Positions 1 to 6,879 of a DNA stretch of 33,883 nucleotides are shown in pieces. The DNA is from Oscillospiraceae bacterium. Its GTDB lineage: Bacteria; Bacillota; Clostridia; Oscillospirales; CAG-272. The notes below the pieces were generated by a model that saw nothing but the letters and a program-made list of their open reading frames with translations, was not told where the DNA came from and did not search any database. Where the stretch lies: positions 1 through 33,883 of the forward strand of contig SVQM01000011.1 of NCBI GenBank assembly GCA_015065335.1, in the 5' to 3' direction. The stretch's first letter is position 1, and each line of letters opens with the position of its first letter. The position numbers were made by a program, and so were the translations under genes.

Positions 1-572
1 TTCTCTCTTACGCAGCCCCCACAACAGTTGCCAACGCCAACAATGAGAACTATCTTAAAAACCAACAGCTTATCCTTGAAAACAAGGCTCTTTTTATGCC
101 TAACGGTACATGGGTACCTGATGAAATGAAGGATGCAGTCCGTGCAGATGGCTTTGAGTGGGGCTTTATGGCACTTCCTGCCGGAGAATCGGGTGACAGA
201 TATTCCTATACCTTCTTTGAGCAGGTATGGATCCCGAAAGGAGCAAAAAATGCAGATATCGCAAAAGATTTTATAGCGTATCTGTACTCCGATGACGCTA
301 TCGAAAATTTTACACAAGCAGGAGCGATACAGCCTGTAAAAGGTCTTTCTAAAAAGCTCGACGGAGAAAAGAAGCTTTATTACAGCATTTATGATAACGG
401 TGCAAAGGCTGTAATGGGACAATTTGCAACCACCGCACCTGTTGAAGGTGTAAGCATTAGTACCGCTATGTTTGATACGGTAAACAGTGTACTTTCAGGT
501 GATAAGACCGTTGATGAATGGCGTGCAAGAGTAAAGGAAGCATCTGACAAGCTTAGAGCCACACTAAAATGA
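1..572 (+). CDS. Carbohydrate ABC transporter substrate-binding protein (partial, C-terminal part)
   Basis: The reading frame is open from base 3 and has no start in the window, so the N-terminus, including any lipoprotein signal, lies upstream. About 189 residues are visible and end in TGA at 570-572. The protein should be the extracytoplasmic sugar-binding component of an ABC importer. The visible part has the look of the C-terminal lobe of a family 1/8 extracellular solute-binding protein: the segment MPNGTWVPDEM, then a WGFMALPAG stretch, then IPKGAKNADIAKDFIAYLYS, a typical late helix in sugar-binding proteins. The segment around MPNGTW reminds me of NgcE-type N-acetylglucosamine/chitobiose binders, but the substrate cannot be fixed from this. 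It overlaps the next permease gene by four bases (ATGA), so they are translationally coupled. Confidence 0.85.
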   Translation, partial: LSYAAPTTVANANNENYLKNQQLILENKALFMPNGTWVPDEMKDAVRADGFEWGFMALPAGESGDRYSYTFFEQVWIPKGAKNADIAKDFIAYLYSDDAIENFTQAGAIQPVKGLSKKLDGEKKLYYSIYDNGAKAVMGQFATTAPVEGVSISTAMFDTVNSVLSGDKTVDEWRARVKEASDKLRATLK

Positions 573-1462
573 CGAAAAGAAAACTAAACGGAAAAAGTAT
601 CTTTGTATTTCTTTGCACTACACCGGCGCTGATCTTATTTTTAGTATTTATGCTGTATCCGGTAATAAATGTTTTCAGAATGTCGCTTTACAAATGGGGC
701 GGATATTCAGACACAAGAACTTTTGTTGGACTTAATAACTTCAAAATACTTTTGAAAGATGAGCGTTTTATAAGATCAGCCCAGAATTCTATTCTTCTTA
801 TCACACTTGTAACGATCATTACTATCACATTGGCGCTGACATTTGCTGCAGTTCTCGTTCGATCAAAGATAAAAGGTAAAGGCTTTTTCAGAATAATTTT
901 CTATATCCCGAACATTTTGTCTGTCGTAGTCATTGCAGCTATATTTTCCGCTGTGTATGATCCAACACGAGGTATTCTCACCGGAATCACTTCCCTTTTT
1001 ACGGGAGGTGATCCGGTACTTTGGCTCGGAGAAAGAAAGCTTGCGATCTACAGCATAGGCATAGCAATGATCTGGCAAGCGGTGGGTTATTATATGGTAA
1101 TGTATATGGCAGGAATGTCCTCTGTTCCCGAGAGTATTTATGAGGCATCATCCATTGAGGGAGCAGGAGGAATAAAGCAATTCTTTCTTATAACTTTACC
1201 ACTCATATGGGAAAACGTAAGAACAACTCTCACATTTTATATTATCAGTAATATCAATATCAGCTTTCTTATCGTCAGAGCACTTACAGGAGGCGGTCCC
1301 GACGGTGCCACTCATGTATTCTTGAGCTATATGTACGATCAGGCATATACAAATTCAAGCTATGGATACGGTATGGCTATCGGTGTTATAGTATTTCTCT
1401 TTTCATTTTTGCTGTCACTCATAATCAACCTTATCACCAAACGAGAGATAATTACAGAATAA
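569..1462 (+). CDS. Sugar ABC transporter permease, MalF/UgpA type
   Basis: A 297-residue integral membrane protein and the first permease of the importer that starts upstream. Hydrophobic segments begin near residues 10-30 (VFLCTTPALILFLVFMLYPV) and continue near 70-95, 105-128, 155-180, 205-230 and 262-290, as expected for a six-helix MalF/UgpA-like subunit. The cytoplasmic EAA loop that docks on the ATPase is seen as EASSIEGAGG followed by FFLITLPLI (residues about 190-212). The ATG at 569 overlaps the stop of the binding-protein gene. No ATP-binding subunit is encoded in the window. Many Firmicutes sugar importers of this class share a housekeeping MsmK-type ATPase encoded elsewhere, so its absence here is not odd. 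Confidence 0.93.
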   Translation: MTKRKLNGKSIFVFLCTTPALILFLVFMLYPVINVFRMSLYKWGGYSDTRTFVGLNNFKILLKDERFIRSAQNSILLITLVTIITITLALTFAAVLVRSKIKGKGFFRIIFYIPNILSVVVIAAIFSAVYDPTRGILTGITSLFTGGDPVLWLGERKLAIYSIGIAMIWQAVGYYMVMYMAGMSSVPESIYEASSIEGAGGIKQFFLITLPLIWENVRTTLTFYIISNINISFLIVRALTGGGPDGATHVFLSYMYDQAYTNSSYGYGMAIGVIVFLFSFLLSLIINLITKREIITE

Positions 1463-1473
1463 CGGAGCACATT

Positions 1474-2337
1474 TTGAAAAATCAAAACAACCATAGTATT
1501 TACAAAGTTTTTATTTACACCGCCCTTATTACCTTTGCTTTATGTGTGATAATTCCAGTGGCATGGGTAATAATGGCATCCTTCAAAGAAAACAGTGAAT
1601 TCTATAATTCTCCCTGGGTACTGCCGAAAGGATTTCATTTTCAAAATTTTGCAGATGCATGGAAAAAAGCGAACATGGGAGTGTATTTCCTGAATTCTTT
1701 CATCGTTACAGTAATGTCGATCGCAATTCTGTTGATCGTCGCCATTCCTGCATCATATGCTCTTTCACGATTTGATTTTCACGGAAAAAAGTTTATAAAT
1801 ATGCTTTTTTTAAGCGGACTGTTTATAAATGTGAGTTATATCGTTGTTCCGATATTTTTAATGGTAGTGGATATTGGTGATATTATAGGAAGTCAGGTGC
1901 TTCTTAATAACAGATTTGTTCTGTCTCTTATATATGCCGCTACGGCACTTCCCTTTTCGGTCTATCTTCTTTCCGGTTATATGAGAACGATTCCGAAGGC
2001 TTATGAAGAAGCGGCAATGATCGACGGTTGCGGATATTCTAAAACAATGATACGTGTTATTCTTCCGATGACAAAGCCCGGTATTCTTACCGTTATTCTT
2101 TTTAATTCACTTGCATTCTGGAATGAGTATATCATTTCCCTCACTTTCATGTCCGATGATACAAAGAAAACTCTTCCGGTAGGACTAATGAACCTGATGA
2201 AAGCTCAGAATGCGGCTGCTGAATACGGACGACTTTACGCAGGTCTGGTCATCGTAATGCTTCCTACTTTGATACTTTATATGATCGTACAGAAAAAGCT
2301 CCTTTCGGGAATGAATGTCGGGGGTATCAAAGGCTGA
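1474..2337 (+). CDS. Sugar ABC transporter permease, MalG/UgpE type
   Basis: A 287-residue second permease of the same importer. It has the MalG-type layout: a first membrane helix at about residues 12-33, the WVLPKGFHFQNFADAWKKANMG segment just outside it (a hallmark of CUT1 permeases), further helices, and the EAA loop as YEEAAMIDGCG then VILPMTKPG near residues 184-207. The start is a TTG at 1474, preceded by CGGAG at 1463-1467. No ATG lies nearby in frame. It follows the first permease by 11 bases. Its TGA at 2335-2337 shares one base with the ATG of a small membrane protein. With the upstream genes it should form a heterodimeric channel for an oligosaccharide or glycoside. Confidence 0.92.
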   Translation: MKNQNNHSIYKVFIYTALITFALCVIIPVAWVIMASFKENSEFYNSPWVLPKGFHFQNFADAWKKANMGVYFLNSFIVTVMSIAILLIVAIPASYALSRFDFHGKKFINMLFLSGLFINVSYIVVPIFLMVVDIGDIIGSQVLLNNRFVLSLIYAATALPFSVYLLSGYMRTIPKAYEEAAMIDGCGYSKTMIRVILPMTKPGILTVILFNSLAFWNEYIISLTFMSDDTKKTLPVGLMNLMKAQNAAAEYGRLYAGLVIVMLPTLILYMIVQKKLLSGMNVGGIKG

Positions 2338-2516
2338 TGAATGAAAAAACAAAAAGATTTCTGATTACGACCGTATGCATCGTCAGCTTTATATCATCAG
2401 TTTTTATGACTGTCATGGGAAATATGGCCGAAGGCTACAGCGGAATATTCCTATCTCTCACAGGTCTCGTAATTCTTCTGTTACTTCTGTATTTATACAA
2501 CAGACAATATAAATAA
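2337..2516 (+). CDS. Small two-helix membrane protein coupled to the sugar ABC transporter
   Basis: A 59-residue reading frame starts at the ATG at 2337, which overlaps the stop of the second permease as TGATG, and ends with TAA at 2514-2516, just before a terminator. The protein is basic at its start (MNEKTKRF) and has two hydrophobic stretches, about residues 9-28 and 38-55. The second includes a run of leucines before YLYNRQYK. This predicts a small two-helix membrane protein with both ends in the cytosol. I do not recognise a family. The stop-start overlap, lack of an intergenic gap and position inside the operon before its terminator support real translation. It could be an accessory or stabilising subunit of the importer, but that is inference. 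Confidence 0.6.
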   Translation: MNEKTKRFLITTVCIVSFISSVFMTVMGNMAEGYSGIFLSLTGLVILLLLLYLYNRQYK

Positions 2517-2550
2517 GAAAGCCGTCGTTTCCCCGACGGTTTTCTTGTTT
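2517..2550 (+). terminator. Intrinsic terminator of the sugar ABC transporter operon
   Basis: A GC-rich stem CCGTCG (2522-2527) pairs with CGACGG (2534-2539) around a short loop. It is followed by TTTTCTTGTTT and lies directly after the stop codon of the small membrane protein. Confidence 0.8.
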
Positions 2551-2818
2551 ATGTCATCATAGAGTCGAACTCAGAGTGGTTTGAAATGTCCTTTTCGCCC
2601 TAAGCTTCGGGCTGCTCATTTGAAATATACTAATATTCCATCCTTTGCATCCCTCGCTCAGAACAAAAATTACTATTTCAAACTTCCCCGGTCGAGGTAG
2701 TTTCGAGATAAAATTTCGTTTTGGTGTGCAGGCATACTGATGTATGTCAAACGACAAAGCGGAATTTTAGCCGGAAATAACCGACCCGGGCAACCTGTGT
2801 TCGATTCTATGATGGCAT
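2551..2818. repeat. 268-bp noncoding element with inverted ends and nested internal stems (MITE-like or structured RNA)
   Basis: The outer 20 bases at 2551-2570 match the reverse complement of 2799-2818 at 18 of 20 positions. Inside are further paired segments: GTTTGAAAT (2579-2588) with ATTTCAAAC (about 2674-2683); CCCCGGTCG (about 2687-2695) with CGACCCGGG (about 2782-2790); TAAAATTTCGTTTTG (from about 2709) with CAAAGCGGAATTTTA (ending about 2769); and a small hairpin GCATAC/GTATGT between them. The whole could fold as an outer helix with two arms. Both ends carry T-arm-like sequence (GTTCGATTC and GAGTTCGACTC). No convincing gene is present: the one open frame on the minus strand is made by the palindromes. 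It sits between the importer terminator and the next promoter. Whether it is a mobile miniature element or a functional RNA cannot be told from one copy. Confidence 0.65.
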
Positions 2819-2852
2819 ATCATCGGAAACATAAAAAACACTCCTATAACGA

Positions 2853-2882
2853 TTGACAAAAACAGCACAAAAATGATATAAT
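2853..2882 (+). promoter_or_regulatory. Sigma-A-type promoter for the NusG-II/Gx/ApbE genes
   Basis: A perfect -35 TTGACA (2853-2858) and a perfect -10 TATAAT (2877-2882) are separated by 18 bases. Transcription would start near 2889, which rules out the upstream in-frame ATG at 2886 and agrees with translation from 2913. Confidence 0.85.
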
Positions 2883-2912
2883 ATAATGAAATACTTTTGG
2901 CAGGAGGTAAAG

Positions 2913-3299
2913 ATGCTCAAGGCTAAAACAAAAATCGGTTTCGCCGATATAGCGATCTGCATTCTGTCTTTAGCAGCGGCTGTAATCCTTCTGATTTTTG
3001 CCTTATCATCATCTTCTCTCACCGCTAATGTTTCAGTCACTTCGGAAAACTTTGAATCTTCATATTCACTAAATGATGATCGCACTGTACAGATCTCGTC
3101 ATGCGGTTATACGCTTACTCTCGAAATAAAAGATGGAGCTGCCAGAATAGCTAAGTGCGATTGTCCCGATAAGGTATGTGTGTCTACAGGATGGATAAAG
3201 GATCGATCAAGGATTATCGTTTGCGCTCCCGCAAAAACTGTTATCCGTATAGAAAACGGCGGAGGTGGCACTGATGTCGATTTTGTCGCAGGAAGGTAA
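2913..3299 (+). CDS. NusG domain II-containing membrane-anchored protein (EetA-like)
   Basis: I choose the ATG at 2913 because AGGAGG at 2902-2907 lies five bases before it and the promoter would start transcription at about 2889; the ATG at 2886 has no such support. The 128-residue product has one N-terminal membrane helix (about residues 8-30, FADIAICILSLAAAVILLIF). An exported globular domain follows, with the cysteine signature CDCPDKVCVSTGWI (residues about 79-92), typical of the NusG_II family. It is not the transcription factor NusG. Proteins of this family sit next to Gx transporters and ApbE proteins in many Firmicutes and correspond to EetA in the Listeria-type flavin-based extracellular electron transfer locus. 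It overlaps the next gene by 26 bases. Confidence 0.82.
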   Translation: MLKAKTKIGFADIAICILSLAAAVILLIFALSSSSLTANVSVTSENFESSYSLNDDRTVQISSCGYTLTLEIKDGAARIAKCDCPDKVCVSTGWIKDRSRIIVCAPAKTVIRIENGGGGTDVDFVAGR

Positions 3300-3813
3300 A
3301 CGCACTCGTATGCTCGCAGTCTCATCGGCATTTCTCTGTGCCGCACTGATGCTGTCACTTGCTGAAAGCATTCTTTTCCCTGCAGGTATCCTCCCATTTC
3401 CGGGTGCTAAACCCGGACTTGCAAATGCCGCTATTCTTCTATGTGCAACTACTATCGGAAAGCGGTATTCTGCCGCAGTCTCATTTTCCAGAGTTCTGCT
3501 CATGTTCTTTCTTTTCGGGAACGGGACATCCGTTCTGTATTCGCTATCGGGAGCTACACTATCCTTCCTCGGTATCCTGCTTTTTTGTAATTCCCAAAAA
3601 ATCAGCTTTCTCGGCAAAAGCGTGATCTGTGCTATACTTCATAATACTGCTCAGCTCATTTGCGCATCCTTCATCATAGATCTCTCTATGATAACACTGT
3701 TTCCCTGGATGCTCATTACTGCCGTGATTTGCGGGGCTTTTACCGGGATCCTTTTGAATTTTATATATGATCCCGTTTACATTCACACCAAAAAATTTAC
3801 ACGGAATACGTAA
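3274..3813 (+). CDS. Gx transporter family membrane protein (Hpre_diP_synt_I family, EetB-like)
   Basis: A 179-residue polytopic membrane protein. The ATG at 3274 is eight bases after GGAGG (3261-3265) and is preferred over the GTG at 3265, which overlaps that site. The family hallmark PFPGAKPGLANAAILL is at about residues 43-58, the loop that gives the family its name in annotation pipelines. About five hydrophobic helices cover the rest. The older name 'heptaprenyl diphosphate synthase component I' comes from genome context and is probably not enzymatic. Its start lies within the 3' end of the NusG-II gene, so the two are coupled. In extracellular electron transfer loci this family is EetB. 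A role in quinone- or flavin-linked electron export is therefore possible but not shown here. Confidence 0.85.
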   Translation: MSILSQEGKRTRMLAVSSAFLCAALMLSLAESILFPAGILPFPGAKPGLANAAILLCATTIGKRYSAAVSFSRVLLMFFLFGNGTSVLYSLSGATLSFLGILLFCNSQKISFLGKSVICAILHNTAQLICASFIIDLSMITLFPWMLITAVICGAFTGILLNFIYDPVYIHTKKFTRNT

Positions 3814-3864
3814 CCTATTCCAAGCGTATTATTCTATATATCTCTAAATAAGAGAGGTCTGATT

Positions 3865-4977
3865 ATGATTAAAAGAATACTTACTGCTTTTATACTGATA
3901 TCTGTCGCTTTAATGTCATTTTCAGGATGCGGTGATAAATCGGACAATGATCTCACATCTCATGATTTTATTGCTATGGATACTGTCTTTACCATCAGCA
4001 TCGGAAAAATCGCCGTTGACAGCGGAACAGACGACACCGACGTATTTTCAGAATGTCGGAAACTGACAGAAGAAATCGACAGTGTTCTCTCCGCAACTGA
4101 TCCTGATTCCGATGTCTTCAATCTTAATTCCGATATCAATGCTTTTTTCGATGCGGACCCTATTCTCATTGACGTATTGTCTACTGCTCTTGACATTTCC
4201 GAACTGACAGGAGGAACCTATGATCCCACTGTAGGACAACTCACTTCTCTTTGGAATGTTAAGGGAGGAGGACCGGTTCCCGCAGACGACAAGATCGCAT
4301 ATGCGGTAAGCAGAACCGGTCACTCGCTCATTTCAATAAATGACAGCTCCGTTGTTAAGTCTGTCACAGATGTCAAAGTTGATCTCGGCGGTATCGGCAA
4401 GGGCTATGCTGCACAAAAAATAGCTGAATATCTTTATGATGCAGGTGTTTCTTACGGAATTATTTCTGCCGGAAGAACAGTCGGAGTGTTTGGCGAAAAG
4501 CCCGACGGCAGTTCATTTAAAATAGGCATAGCCGATCCTTTTAACAGCGATGGTATCGTTGGATATCTTTATACCGAAAGCGGCTTTATTTCCGTAGCCG
4601 GTGATTATGAGCAATTCTTTGAGGAAAACGGCAAAAAGTATCACCATATAATAGATCCGTCAACGGGTTATCCCTCCGATTCCGGACTTACAAGTGTTGC
4701 GGTGATCTCACAAAACGGTGCTGCTGCTGATGCACTTTCCACTGCACTGATGGTCATGGGATACGATAAAGGTATAGCATTTTACAAGGACAGCAGTATT
4801 CCGTTTGAGGCAATTTTTATCGGAATCGATGGTTCGGTAAAGACCACCGACGGACTTACTGAGGACAGATTCGAGATCAGTCCCGACTATAAAGTTACCA
4901 CTGACAATGTATCGGATACAAAAACAAGCGAGTCCTCAGTGACTGCTCCCGATACCTCTGCCACATCCGAGGAGTAA
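3865..4977 (+). CDS. apbE: ApbE family FAD:protein FMN transferase, lipoprotein
   Basis: A 370-residue enzyme expected to attach FMN covalently to threonines of exported flavoproteins, using FAD. It starts with a lipoprotein signal (hydrophobic stretch 5-20, then FSGC with the lipid cysteine near residue 22). ApbE motifs follow: AMDTVFTI near 38-45, DLGGIGKGYAAQKIA near 173-187, SAGRTVGVFGEK in the flavin-binding region, HHIIDPSTGYP near 257-267, and the metal-site segment AAADALSTALMVMG near 288-301. The last 25 or so residues are a Ser/Thr/Asp-rich tail, which is unusual. AGAGAGG precedes the ATG. It lies 51 bases after the Gx transporter gene and probably shares its promoter. FmnB in the extracellular electron transfer system is an ApbE enzyme, so the three genes make a coherent set. 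Confidence 0.92.
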   Translation: MIKRILTAFILISVALMSFSGCGDKSDNDLTSHDFIAMDTVFTISIGKIAVDSGTDDTDVFSECRKLTEEIDSVLSATDPDSDVFNLNSDINAFFDADPILIDVLSTALDISELTGGTYDPTVGQLTSLWNVKGGGPVPADDKIAYAVSRTGHSLISINDSSVVKSVTDVKVDLGGIGKGYAAQKIAEYLYDAGVSYGIISAGRTVGVFGEKPDGSSFKIGIADPFNSDGIVGYLYTESGFISVAGDYEQFFEENGKKYHHIIDPSTGYPSDSGLTSVAVISQNGAAADALSTALMVMGYDKGIAFYKDSSIPFEAIFIGIDGSVKTTDGLTEDRFEISPDYKVTTDNVSDTKTSESSVTAPDTSATSEE

Positions 4978-4983
4978 ATATAC

Positions 4984-6402
4984 ATGATTCCACAAAAGCC
5001 AAAAGCTCCTGAGCTTCATTTTTCAGAATATATTTCGTCTGTACGAAGTAAACTTATATCCGAAGGTAAGACGGGTGATAATGCTCCGGGAGTTTATGTA
5101 AGAACATTCGGCTGCCAGCAAAATGAAGCTGACAGTGAGAGAATGATGGGTGTTGCCATATCTATGGGATACCGAAAGGTTGAAGCACCCGAGGAGGCAA
5201 AGCTAATTCTCGTAAACACCTGTGCCGTGAGAGAACACGCCGAAAAGAAGGCTCTTTCTATCATTGGCTCATACAAGCATATCAAGGATTCCGATTCTGA
5301 GGTTATCATCGGTGTCGGAGGTTGTATGGTCACTCAGGGGCATCGAGCTGACAAGCTGAAAATGAGCTATCCTTATGTCAATTTTGTGTTTGATACGGGA
5401 TCTCTTCACAAGCTTCCTGAGCTCATATGCGGCGCACTGCAAGGCTCTCCCAGAAGGATCGTTTCCTGCGGTGATAGCTTTTCCATCACCGAGGGGATCC
5501 CCATAGCCTCGGAAAAATCTTACCGTGGCTGGCTTTCCGTAATGTACGGATGTAATAATTTCTGCTCGTACTGCATCGTACCGTACACCCGTGGACGTGA
5601 AAGAAGCCGTCATCCCGATGCGATACTTGCGGAAGCAAGAGAGCTTGTTCGTGGCGGTGCTCTTGACATTACCCTTCTCGGACAAAACGTAAACTCCTTC
5701 GGAAACGGTACCGATTTCGGTATGGACATTTCCGATCTTATTCGTGAGATATGCAAGATCCCCGGAGATTTCCGTCTGAGATTCATGACAAGTCATCCGA
5801 AGGATGCGTCGGACAAGCTGATCGCTGTTATGGCTGAAGAGGAAAAGGTAGTTCCCCACTTCCATCTGCCGATACAATCCGGCTCAGACGATGTTCTCAG
5901 AAGGATGAACAGAAAATATTCTTCAGCGGATTATATGAGAATAATCGAAAAGCTAAAGGCTGCCGTTCCCGATGTCAGTATAACCTCTGACATAATCGTC
6001 GGATTCCCGGGTGAGACTGATGCTGATTTCGAGGATACTCTAAAAATCATCCGTGAGGTAGAATATGATATGATATTCTCATTTATCTATTCTCCGAGAA
6101 CCGGTACTCCTGCTGCTACAATGGAGGGGCAGATACCGAAAGAAGTATCAAATGAACGGTATGAACGGCTCCTTGAACTTCAGAATGACATTTCTCTATC
6201 TCGTAACAAGCGTTTTATCGGTCGGGAAATGACTGTTATTGCCGATGAAGTCAGCCGTACAGACAAAAACATGCTTACAGGCAGAGGCGATCCGGTTCGA
6301 CCTATTCATTTTGCCGGAAGCTCCGATCTTATAGGAAAAAATGTACGGGTGAAGATAACAGATGCTGATACATTCTCACTCCGTGCTGAAATAATTTTAT
6401 AA
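4984..6402 (+). CDS. miaB: tRNA-2-methylthio-N6-dimethylallyladenosine(37) synthase MiaB
   Basis: A 472-residue radical SAM methylthiotransferase that adds the methylthio group to N6-isopentenyladenosine-37 of tRNAs reading UNN codons. The N-terminal domain has VRTFGCQQNEADSERM near residues 39-54, with the first auxiliary-cluster cysteine. The radical SAM motif CNNFCSYC is at about residues 190-197 and is followed by IVPYTRGRERSR, the MiaB signature. The C-terminal TRAM domain begins near residue 410. All six cluster cysteines expected for the family appear to be present (FGC, NTC, GGC and the CxxxCxxC set). GAGGAG lies nine bases before the ATG, which is six bases after the apbE stop, so it may be read from the same transcript. 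Confidence 0.96.
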   Translation: MIPQKPKAPELHFSEYISSVRSKLISEGKTGDNAPGVYVRTFGCQQNEADSERMMGVAISMGYRKVEAPEEAKLILVNTCAVREHAEKKALSIIGSYKHIKDSDSEVIIGVGGCMVTQGHRADKLKMSYPYVNFVFDTGSLHKLPELICGALQGSPRRIVSCGDSFSITEGIPIASEKSYRGWLSVMYGCNNFCSYCIVPYTRGRERSRHPDAILAEARELVRGGALDITLLGQNVNSFGNGTDFGMDISDLIREICKIPGDFRLRFMTSHPKDASDKLIAVMAEEEKVVPHFHLPIQSGSDDVLRRMNRKYSSADYMRIIEKLKAAVPDVSITSDIIVGFPGETDADFEDTLKIIREVEYDMIFSFIYSPRTGTPAATMEGQIPKEVSNERYERLLELQNDISLSRNKRFIGREMTVIADEVSRTDKNMLTGRGDPVRPIHFAGSSDLIGKNVRVKITDADTFSLRAEIIL

Positions 6403-6432
6403 ATCACGCAACATGCGAAAGGAAATTAAAAA

Positions 6433-6831
6433 ATGGAAAAGATTCTTAACGAAAAAATCACTGAAATGATCCATGCCCTCGGCAAGGAGATCAAGGAGGA
6501 TCCCAGAGCAGGTGCTCTGCAGACTGCTGCTGATATCTATAATGATTCCGCCGAGCTTCGTACTCTCATCACTGAGTACAATGTTCATCAGACTGCTCTT
6601 TCCGCCGAATATTCCAAGGACGATCAGGATGAGGACGTTATCAGAAACATCGAGAAAAGACTTGAAGAGCTCTATAACGAGATCACCAATAACGATGCTT
6701 ATGTTGCATATACTCAGGCTAAGGATGAATACGACGCTTATTACAGCGAGATCCTCGCTGAGCTTGAGTTTGCTATCACAGGACACAGACCCTGTTCTCA
6801 CGACTGCTCATCTTGCGGCGGCTGCCACTGA
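6433..6831 (+). CDS. YlbF/YmcA family protein with C-terminal cysteine cluster
   Basis: A 132-residue helical protein of the Com_YlbF family. In Bacillus subtilis, YlbF, YmcA and YaaT form a complex that carries iron-sulfur clusters and steers RNase Y cleavage, sporulation and competence. Nearly the whole chain is predicted helical and charged, and it ends in CSHDCSSCGGCH: four cysteines spaced C-x3-C-x2-C-x2-C plus a final histidine, suitable for a metal or Fe-S site. AAAGGA lies ten bases before the ATG. It stands between miaB and mutS on the same strand, with 30- and 48-base gaps, so cotranscription is likely. The family assignment rests on overall pattern and context, and which paralogue it matches is unclear. 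Confidence 0.8.
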   Translation: MEKILNEKITEMIHALGKEIKEDPRAGALQTAADIYNDSAELRTLITEYNVHQTALSAEYSKDDQDEDVIRNIEKRLEELYNEITNNDAYVAYTQAKDEYDAYYSEILAELEFAITGHRPCSHDCSSCGGCH

Positions 6832-6879
6832 TCTTCATATCACAAATAATCTATAACTTTCCCAAGGGAGGTTCTTCAC

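Noticed and set aside
2557-2757. 66-codon minus-strand frame in the intergenic element
   Set aside because: It lies inside paired segments of the inverted-repeat element, with no start signals; best explained by the palindromic noncoding sequence.
5269-5877. Open frame of 202 codons antisense to miaB
   Set aside because: A shadow of miaB, which has full radical SAM and TRAM motifs in the other direction.
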